Positions 55,943 through 64,000 of a stretch of 64,000 nt of DNA are shown one piece after another; position 1 is the stretch's first letter; the number at the start of each line of letters is the position of its first letter. The position numbers were made by a program, and so were the translations under genes. The stretch comes from Larix kaempferi (Eukaryota > Streptophyta > Pinopsida > Pinales > Pinaceae). Location: NCBI GenBank assembly GCA_027924585.1, contig BSBM01000125.1, forward strand, positions 6,081,001-6,145,000, in the 5' to 3' direction. The notes beneath the pieces are model-generated. The model was given only the letters and a program-made list of their open reading frames with translations. It was not told the DNA's origin and made no database searches.

Positions 55943-58395
55943 TGTCATGTCCCAAATTTGGAATTGGGTCACAATGGCCTAATCACATTGGCCATATTCA
56001 TTAGAGTTTGTAAAATTGATGTTAAAGGTCAAATAATTGCCAAGGAGGAAAATTACTAGTTTCCTAGGTTTGGGGTGGAAGCTTTGGGATTTGGAATAAT
56101 GGGGATAATAAATGATGTTCGAACATTAGAGTGGCATAAATATTTAATAAAGGATCTAAATAAATATATACAAGTGAAAATCAAAGTGGCATTTGATCAT
56201 GAAGACACATGGAGGAAGTGGGACCCACATATGGCTAGATTTCCCCACTACACTTGGCATCATTCTCTCACCAATTCGAATTCAAGGTGAATGGTAACAT
56301 ACTTGGGGGAGTCCAAAAGGTATTATTCATGGCATGACTCATCCAAGGTCGAAATATAGAGGAAGAGTAACTCCCATGGAAGAGCAAGAGGCAATTTGGA
56401 GTTAGTGAGACACTTGGGCTAGATTCCCTATCTCTATGACGACAATGATGAAGATGCTATGACACCTATGACACAAATCAGACCTGAAGGCTGACATATG
56501 GAATATATGACATGTCAGGGCTAAAAATAGACTCCAAGAGGGCGCTTAAGGGTGTTAGGGCAGCTAAGATGCTTCCACATGTGATTTGGTGGAAGTGGGA
56601 AACTAGGAATTGTTGTACAAGTGGCGTTCTTTGGAATCTCTTCCCAACTTGAGTTGGTATGGGTCTCTTGGAAGGAATTCGACCCATGGAGGACATTAGA
56701 ACTTTATAAATGTCAATAACAAAGAATGAAACCATCTTTTGATCATTTGTAGAATTTGCAATTGCATTTGTGAAGAGGGAGAGCTAGTGGATGACTAGTT
56801 TCTTGCCTTAGCCAATTTCGAGGGTGAAAGATTCCCATCCAAGTTGGCAATTGGAAAGGAAATTCAGACCTTTCATTTGGAGATTTAATGGAGTCTTTAT
56901 TTGTAGGTGTAAGATACAGGGAATATCATGGTTTCTTCTATTGCAGCTCGCTCCTTCAACCATTTCCAGTTTTGATGGCATATTCTTGATCCTTGAGGGA
57001 GGGCGTTTTTGGTGAGCTATTGTACTCTTTGGGGGAGCTTCTAATGCCACATTTATTTTTTAATATGAATTAAATACTCTTTTATTCATCTCCAAAAAAT
57101 TTCGGTTCGAAATTCCAAGTAGAAATGTATAAATCTCTTTTTTAATGGAAGAACAATGCCATTTCCCCACTACCTTGTTGTGAGCCAATATATTGATGAT
57201 TATTTCGAATGAATGGATTATTATCTGATATATTTGTGATAAATATAATGCCATGGATGTCTTATACAAGTTTCATGTACTGTACTTGAGCATTTGAAGC
57301 ATTTTTACTCAGTTTAATTGCATTGGGAGAAGAAATAGTGCCATTTCCCCAAGGGTTGAATTGGGGATTTTTGCAGTTGAATGGGAGAGGGTGAAAACAA
57401 TTGTAATAAACCATTAATGGTGCATATGAGACATTAATAACATACTTAACACATTACATACCTCTGTTCATAAATTTGAGTGGGTTTGGAGGCATTTGGG
57501 AAGCCATTTTCAGTACTTACCTTAGGGGGATTTGAACCCCAAATTACTACTAAAATTGCATACTTGGTCTAGAATCTTAAGAGAGTTTGCAGAGGTCTTT
57601 TGGTGGCCATATGTTATCCCTGAACATCATATTCAATTCCTAATATCATTCATAAACCTTCCTTGAATATTTGAAGGCATTTGGAGTCAATTTGAGACTT
57701 AGAGACCAATACTAGTCAAAGGGAAATCACTAGTAAAGTTACCTACATTGACCAGAATTGAAAGAGTATTTGTAGAAGTGTTTTAAAGGTAGAAAGGCAT
57801 CCCTGAAACACATATTTATGTTCTAATATCATTAATATACCTTCTCAGAAGATTTGGGATCATTTGGGGCAAATTTGGGACCTAGAGATCAAAACTAGTC
57901 AAAGGTCGAACCAAGGAAAAAAGTGGAAAATTGCAATTTTAATAAAATTCCTAATAAGGGACATTACACTCTTCTTCTTCAAAGCTTCAATAGGGATCTT
58001 CAAACTCAAAATGGGAGGCAAGGGCTCTCAAAGGGAATTTGGCAGCATAAGGATAGGATGAATACTGAGGAGCCCCTATCACCTTTTTATAGTTTTTTGG
58101 TGATGGGGAATACCATTATGGTTTAAGAAAACCAATAGTATTGACCAAAATGGTTTAGGTCTCTTTTTCCTTTTTTGAATATTATTCCCTTTTAATTGAT
58201 TTTTGGGAATTTTGGACCCCTTTTTAGGGTTTTTTGTGTTTTTTGAGGAAAAATACATATTTTGAGGGGAAAAAATGTATTATGGTCTTTTTGGTGACCT
58301 TTTGAAGGTTTTAAAGGCTCAAATGGTGGAAAAAGTGGACAAATGGGTCATGTGAATAAGGGAATGAGCTAGTGAGCACTTTTTGGGTGTTAACA
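55943..58395 (-). repeat. 3' LTR of element E, 2.45 kb
   Basis: On the minus strand it starts TGTTAACACCC and ends TTGGGACATGACA, a common LTR end in plant Ty3/gypsy elements. A TATA box CTATAAAAAGG lies at 58092-58082, about 300 bases into the LTR. Short frames inside look like chance. The partner LTR is outside the window, so the bounds rest on the end motifs. Confidence 0.65.
58082..58092 (-). promoter_or_regulatory. TATA box of element E
   Basis: CTATAAAAAGG on the minus strand, close to consensus and at a usual distance from the LTR start. Confidence 0.6.
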
Positions 58396-60212
58396 GATTG
58401 CCCCCTGATGTGTGAGGGCAAGAGATCATCGTATGGCCGATAGACATCATAGTTCTTTTGTCTTTTTCCTAGGGCTTGGAGAAGAGAAGAGACCGATTGG
58501 AGACTGGAACAACGGCCCCTTGGAAGCTGCAAAAACTAAAAAAATACATGGCCTCAAAATGAATGAGGAATAATCTCTGATAATGGACGAGGTGGGCATA
58601 CCCATGCTCGTATCAAGACATATACATAACAATTAGGCCCAAGAAGGGGGACTTGAATAATACATAAAAATCTGTTTGTACATCATAATGGTTTAGAGGG
58701 GACATAATGCTGGGACGTACTCATGGTCATACCATGACTCATCTCAATAACTGATACACTGGAAAAGAGTAACAACCATTCTGAATAAGGTTTCAGAAGG
58801 GTTGATGAACTACTGGAGCTGAAGGTGTCAAACATCTGTAGGGACTTAATGACTATGAACCAACTCCCGAGGGAGTATATGTAACTGTATACTCAAGGGA
58901 GTATAAAACTGGGGTACATCCGGATACTATCGCCATGTGCAGCCCAGATATCTATAGGAATATGTAATTGGTTGTTTTCTCAATTGGACTCACAAATGTG
59001 GTAGAGTCAGGTGATATTTGGAGTCTTCAACAAATAAATGCAAGGACCGATACCCTGTACGAGTCTCAACGATGCGACGAAAGTGTTGACATCGAGCATG
59101 TGAGAAACACTCATTTGGAGAGGCACTAAGGACTCTTTTCAAAATGATTCATAGGCACTCATCACTAATGGTGATGAGTCCAAGGCACAGGGACCTCTAG
59201 GTCTATCCTCTGGAATAGATTTGGTTGGAGTCGATAGAGGGAGACCGGCAACTACCAAGGTAATGATGTTTCCTTGATAGGAGAGCAAGGTGTACAACTG
59301 AAGTGTGATAGTACTGATGGTCAGACTGATATATTGTGGGGATGGGGAATAATTGGGGTCATAGAATGGGTGGACTCAAACTTCCTTTTTTCAGAGCATG
59401 ATGACATGGTTGACCTGGCAGCATAGGAAACTAACTTTTAGGTGTGAGGATCATAGCTTAAGGGATCAAGGGTATGTATTGCATACTGGAGTGACTCTGG
59501 GGGACAAGCTGATGGATACTATTGGGAGAATCACAGGGTGACATACTGTAGAATACTCTGAACAAAGGCAACCATAATGGGGAAGTTTCCATATGAGTGG
59601 ACATGATCTGTTGTGGCGCCGAAAAGCACCGTTGGGTCCTTCTTCGTGGTTTTAATGAGCTCCAAGAAGGGATAAAAGTGTGCTCTGGAATGGTACTTTC
59701 CTATGGATTTATGAGAGCCCGGGACTGTTCATGCTCGTGAGTGCTTTCATTTTTAAGGAGTTTGAAAATGATAAGAAGACTATGAATTGGTGGAGGAGTA
59801 CTATCCTGTGGATTTATATGATCCCAAGACGATGATTGCTCATGGTTGCTTTCAATTTTAGAGAGTCTGAAAGTGATAAGTAGACTCCATTGGTGTTCTT
59901 TTTCGTATGTTAGTCTCCAAGGCCCGAAAAAGCATAAAATGATACAAATGGAGAACTCTTCTAGTCGATATGACCAGAGTATTCCTTTTTCGTAATTAGT
60001 CTACAAGGTCTGGAAAAGGGGTAAACTTGTACTAGGTAGATGCCCTTTCAGATACTTTTAGCGAGCATGAAAGGAAGCAAGATTGCTCGGCGATCTTTTC
60101 ATTGTTTTAGGAGTCAGAAAAGAGATTAACAGAAACTCCCTAAGTGACTTTTTTGTAAAGGAATTGCTCGGCCCGAAAAAGGGATAAAATTATACCGAAC
60201 AAAAAAGGTATT
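58396..60212. other. Non-coding 3' region of element E
   Basis: No domain found. Strings such as CCGAAAAAGGGATAAAA recur between 59600 and 60200. The bases next to the LTR (minus CAGGGGGCAATC) may be the polypurine tract. Confidence 0.5.
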
Positions 60213-60505
60213 GGTGAGAGCGAGAAATGATCTCAAACATCGTCACAAGCGCAGAAAACTAAATCTGGCGAGATAAAATTTGTCAAAAATGGATAACGGT
60301 CGATGTGGCACGCAAATCGAGGTGACGAGGGGCATGGGAAAAATGCCCAAAAAATATGGGGGTGAGAGCGAGAAATGATCTCAAGCATCGTCATGAGCGC
60401 GGAAAACTGAATTTGGCGATCTAAAATTTGTCAAAAAGGGATAACGATCGATGTGGCACACAAATCGAGGCGACGAGGGGCATGGGAAAAATTCCCCAAA
60501 ATGGG
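60213..60505. repeat. Tandem duplication of a 148-bp unit
   Basis: Copies 60213-60360 and 60361 to about 60505. Both begin GGTGAGAGCGAGAAATGATC and contain CGATGTGGCAC and GACGAGGGGCATGGGAAAAA. They are about 90 percent alike by eye. Confidence 0.85.
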
Positions 60506-60602
60506 ACCTGGTTGGATCAAGAAAAGGAGTGGACTATCGTGAAGTTCTTGCTGCGTTGATTCCAAAGGTACCAAGGTTTTGAAACTTGTTTTAGTGTGGG
60601 TC

Positions 60603-60953
60603 ATGGCAGATGTTGGTCCGAGGCCTCTAGTGGATCATATGGGCCGTAGGGGACGGGTGATGGTTGTGGTACCTCCACCGGTAGCGGCACCCCCACCTTG
60701 TGCACTAGGAGTTGTACGTCATCGAGATGATGCCCTAGAGGACGTAGGTGATACCTTGGAGGCACTTCTAGTGGATGTACCAGATGATGGTTGGAGGGAT
60801 CTAGATCAACGTGTTCTCGATCATTGTTTCGATGCTCCTCGTAAGTGGAGATCGATCCTACGGAAAGTAGCTGTAGTGACAGCTGAGAGGAGGGCTCAAG
60901 ATCTGTATGATCTAGAGGAGCCAGAGGAGCCAGGTGATTGTGATGATTAGGTT
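60603..60953 (+). CDS. Opposite-strand reading frame in element E, unknown function
   Basis: An open frame of about 115 codons on the strand opposite to pol, starting at the ATG MADVGPRPLVDHMGRRGR and ending in an acidic tail (LEEPEEPGDCDD). It is richer in GC than its surroundings and has a plausible composition, with a helical charged segment DDALEDVGDTLEALLVDVPD and RKWRSILRKVAVVTAERRAQ. I recognise no family. Several Tat-group elements carry extra genes between integrase and the 3' LTR, some in reverse orientation, so it may be such a gene. It could also be chance. The frame is open upstream of the ATG but has no earlier ATG. Confidence 0.4.
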
Positions 60954-61083
60954 ATCTTGTACCTTCCCCCAAATGTTGATGAGCATATGGGGATCTATTT
61001 TGTTGATACACATTTTGTACGGCTGGTGTACTTTTTGTATATTTGGGTGCTGAGAGAACTCCTGACATTGTGACTCTTATGAT

Positions 61084-61104
61084 GATATATATATATATAT
61101 ATAT
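61084..61104. repeat. (AT)n microsatellite
   Basis: ATATATATATATATATAT run within element E. Confidence 0.9.
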
Positions 61105-61200
61105 GCGTTTTTGATATATAGTCATGTATGCACGTGGATGCATGTCGTGTCTTTTCTTTTATGTTGTGTTGCATGTGGATGCAATGATATGTGTTTTGCT

Positions 61201-61350
61201 TGCCCGTGGAGGCACATTTTATGCACATGGATGCAATATTTTTTGTTTTTGTATGCCCGTGGAGGCACATGTTATGCACGTGGATGCAATACTTCTATTT
61301 TTTGTATGCCCATGGAGGCACATGTTATGCATGTGGATGCAATACTATGA
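61201..61350. repeat. Three tandem 53-bp units
   Basis: Units start at 61201, 61254 and 61307 with TGCCCGTGGAGGCACAT and contain TTATGCACGTGGATGCAAT. Partial versions precede them from about 61130. Confidence 0.85.
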
Positions 61351-61439
61351 TGGCTAGTTTGTTTATTTGATTTTTTGATGCTTATGTGATGCATGTTTTG
61401 GTACCTTACATGTTTTGGTTGGCGTGCCAATCTAGGATG

Positions 61440-61815
61440 TTGTTAGCCATTTGATCTGCGACACTGTTCAGATTTCTTGGGACATGAGTGAAGGAAATGG
61501 ATTCAAACTATTGAATCATTTTTTTAGTGCACAAGAATTTTCTGAAGAGACAGGGATCGCGTACCTGGTACCAATTATTGAGCTGGGAAACAAGAAGCTA
61601 GGAGTCTAAGAAGACGTTAAGGTAACTTATGCCCATTTGGAGAGTAGTGGTCAGGAGACCGGTTACGACATCATATTCAGCCTGGTTGTTTGTGGTAGCA
61701 CCTATGCACACTCTAAGGCGAGGGGGAATACAGTACCCAAACTGCCGAGGCGAGATTTGGAGACCAGCGACTTGCACCGTCGGCAAAACCAACATAGTAG
61801 ATTGGAATAGGATCC
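61440..61815 (-). pseudogene. Archaeal-like RNase H of element E, downstream of integrase
   Basis: Catalytic residues in order on the minus strand: Asp in VGFADGASRWSP (near 61785), Glu in TTNNQAEYDVV (near 61695), Asp in LNVFLDS (near 61605), and the final His and Asp in FTHVPRNLNSVADQMANN (near 61460). A frameshift lies between the first and second motifs, and TAG codons at 61600-61598 and 61510-61508 stand where glutamine fits. It lies about 100-200 bases after the end of integrase. Confidence 0.8.
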
Positions 61816-61899
61816 ATTTGTGTTCATGCAGAAAAAACTAAAATGTAAGACTGTGAATGTTTACAGTGGGAAAAAATGAATTAAAACAAACTGTACAAT

Positions 61900-63124
61900 C
61901 TGGACTTGGTGTCCAGAAGAATTTTTATGGGTAGAATTGTTTAAGGTACAACCCGTTATGGGGGTTGCGCATGGGGTTACCTTATGAGTCGGTAAAAATG
62001 TATGCCCCGTGTCCAAGGCAAGTCTGTATGATATATGGGCCTTGCCACATGGATTCAAATTTTCCTTTCCCTGTTTTGTCATGGGCTTGATCGTAAACGA
62101 GTACAAGGTCTCCTTCACTGAATGTTCATGGGTAAACATGTTTATCGTAGTGGAGTTTTGATCTATTCTTTGCAGCTTCGATTGTTTGTAGGGCTACACG
62201 ACGATCCTCATCAGTTTGTTCTAGAAGAAGTAAACGTTCTTCAATTGGTGAAGTATCCGGGAGGAGTTCTATGGATATTTGTAATGTTGGGATCTGACAC
62301 TCGATAGGGAGGGTGGATTCCACGCCGTGGACCAAATGGAAAGGGGTAAAACCAGTGGCGGTTTTAGTCAATGTGTGGTAAGCCCATAATGCGGGAAAAA
62401 GTATGCGATGCCAATTGGACTTATGTCGGTCAACAGTGCGCTGGAGGATGGTCTTCAAAATTTTGTTGATAGCTTCAACCTAGCCGCTCCCTTGGGGGTA
62501 GTAGGCGAAGGAGAAATGATGTTCAAACTTAAGGAGGGTTGATAACTCTCGCCAGATGAAGTCCTCAAAGTGAGAACCATGGTCTGAGACAAGTTGCTTT
62601 GGTACTCCGAAACGAACTATAACATGGTTGAGGAAATAATGGGTTGCAGTGTCAGCTTTGCAGTTATAAAAAGGCATAGCTTCGGCCCATTTTGTAAAGT
62701 AATTGATGGCCACAATGATGTGTTTATGGCTTCCTGCTGATGTGGGATTACAATCCATAAAGTCGATGGCCCATTTGCAAAAAGTTCCTACGGTAACTAT
62801 TGGATGTAGGGGAGCGGGGGTTGTTCTTGCCTTCGGGGTAAAGAGCTAGCAGTTTTGGCAATGTTGGACTGCTGTGATGCAATCTGTGAATAATGAGGGC
62901 CAAAAATAACCTACGCGGATTATCTTTTGAGCAGTGGCCATTCCTGAAAAATGGCCTCCGTAGGTGCCGCCGTGACAGTCATTAAGGACTTGTTTAGATT
63001 CTTCTCGAGAAAGGAAACGTCTTAGGATTGTGTCGATGCCACATCGATAGGGGACGTCACCTAAGAGGAGATAACGAGGGGCATGGTGACGAATGTGACG
63101 ACATCCGTCACGGTCGACATTGGG
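61900..63124 (-). pseudogene. Integrase of element E
   Basis: The zinc-binding start is clear (NDCHGGTYGGHFSG, then CITAVQHCQNC; near 62990-62850). Catalytic Asp residues lie in KWAIDFMDC (near 62760) and LVSDHGSHFED (near 62585), and the Glu in VEAINKIL just after a TAG stop at 62480. The C-terminal part has GDLVLVYDQAHDKTGKGKF, MWQGPYIIQTCLGHGAYIF and ends NGLYLKQFYP. Breaks: stops at about 63122, 62849, 62480 and 62123. Confidence 0.88.
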
Positions 63125-64000
63125 TCAAAACTTTTGTGTACAAAGGTAAACCAAAATGTCACCGTACCAAGGGTCATCAGACGAAATGTTGAATAAATGG
63201 TTGTCAGTAAGGTTTGTATGGATAGATGGTGATGATGATGAGGATGGTAGGTTCATAATGAGCTGGGCGAGCGCTAAGGCTTTGATGCTCTTTGGAGTTT
63301 CAAAAATCAGGTTGTATTCTTGTAGGATAATCACCCATTTAGCTACGCGGCCTTGTAAAAGGCGACGTGTCAAGAGATAGACCATTGGGTTGGAATTTGT
63401 GACAACTATAGCGTGGTTAAGGAGAATGTAGTGGCGTAACTTCTGTACTGAAAAGACGATGGAGAGGGCCATTTTCTCTTCATGTGGGTAACGTAGTGGT
63501 GGGCCTGATAAGGTCTGGCTTACATAGTAAATGACATGCTCTTGATGAGCAGAGTCTTTTTGGACGAGTCCTCCAGAAACGGCATAGTCAGATGCTGAGA
63601 CATAAAGGATGAAGTCTCTTGTGAAATCTGAAGGAGAAATCAAGGGGGCATTAGTGAGTGCTTTCTTCAAGTCTGTGAAAGCTCCTTCCGCTTGGTTATC
63701 CCATACAAAACGAATATGTAGGCGTAGTAATCGAAGGAAACCATGAACGATCGTGGCATAATCGGGGACAAAGCGGCGGAGGAAGTTGGACTTCCCCTGA
63801 AGGCTTTGTAGCTGTCTTAGTGTGCGAGGTGATGGTAGGTCCACAATTGCTTGGAATTTTAACAGGTCTACAGTGATCCCTTTTTTTGAAATGACGAAAC
63901 CCAACAAATGGCCTGCTGGAACGCAAAAGACACACTTGAGTGGGTTCAAGCGGATTTTGTATTTTCGACAACGCAAGAAGACTTGTCGAAGATTTTCTAA
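63125..64000 (-). pseudogene. End of reverse transcriptase and RNase H of element E (partial)
   Basis: Enters from the window edge within the RT thumb (YKIRLNPLKCVFCVPAGHLLG), continues with the connection (LQSLQGKSNFLRRFVPDYA) and RNase H (TRDFILYVSASDYAVSGGLV, YPHEEKMALSIVFSVQKLRH). The RNase H catalytic Asp normally found in the Tyr-Thr-Asp/Val-Asp triplet reads Ser (YVSASDYA), and LRHY and VTNSN follow. The frame is open for 283 codons. Confidence 0.88.

Larger units (their letters stand above)
55943..64000 (-). mobile_element. Element E: Tat-type Ty3/gypsy retrotransposon, runs off the window
   Basis: Order on the minus strand: (off window) RT, RNase H, integrase, archaeal-like RNase H, about 3 kb of non-coding DNA with an opposite-strand frame, then the 3' LTR. 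The element differs from A and B in placing the extra RNase H after integrase. It is inserted next to the 5' exons of element F. Stops at 62480, 61598 and 61508 show it is inactive. Confidence 0.82.

Noticed and set aside
61084-61357. Cys/His-rich frames in the 53-bp repeat (61111-61350)
   Set aside because: The Cys and His come from translating the tandem repeat; they do not form a spaced zinc-binding pattern.

Overview
The window looks like intergenic DNA from a seed plant with a very large genome, most likely a gymnosperm. I see no ordinary host gene, no rRNA or tRNA gene and no CRISPR array. Almost everything is transposon sequence nested inside other transposon sequence. The plant assignment follows from plant-type Ty3/gypsy elements of the Tat group (with a second, archaeal-like RNase H), an En/Spm (CACTA) element and GT-AG exons. 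The gymnosperm guess is only inference from element size, age and nesting.

Layout, left to right. (H) 1-4436 and 11540 to about 12120: decayed LTR retrotransposon body and its 3' LTR. (G) 4437-11539: a 7.1-kb solo LTR, minus strand, inserted in H with a perfect 5-bp duplication AGATT. It carries a long open reading frame (9009 down to 5657) upstream of the LTR's own TATA box. 12534-14008: an inverted-repeat (foldback) element. (C) 14698-15940 and 25470-27210: an old Ty3/gypsy element with a short LTR. (A) 15941-25469: a complete but decayed Tat-type element inside C. (B) 27211-37207: a Tat-type element whose 5.5-kb 5' LTR carries a decayed relative of G's reading frame, followed by gag, protease, archaeal-like RNase H and reverse transcriptase. 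(F) 37208 to beyond 55942: a CACTA element inserted in B. Its spliced minus-strand gene has a SET-like segment at its N-terminal side. (D) 42058-53744: an 11.7-kb gag-only LTR element, inserted in an exon of F with duplication GTGGG. (E) 55943-64000: a Tat-type element on the minus strand that runs off the window, with a 2.45-kb 3' LTR and an archaeal-like RNase H after the integrase.

How the parts relate. G and B define a family of giant LTRs that encode a protein of about 1,080-1,210 codons within U3. The protein has a conserved globular N-terminal half and a coiled-coil C-terminal half. Its frame lies upstream of the element's genomic promoter and next to arrays of CG-rich near-palindromes. 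This is the most unusual content of the window. In G the frame is broken only by a 121-bp miniature inverted-repeat insertion. In B it is full of nonsense codons.

Relative ages follow from the nesting. C is older than A and B; B is older than F; F is older than D and E; H is older than G. Elements A and B have decayed largely through TAG codons at positions where glutamine (CAG) is expected, as predicted for deamination of methylated CHG sites.
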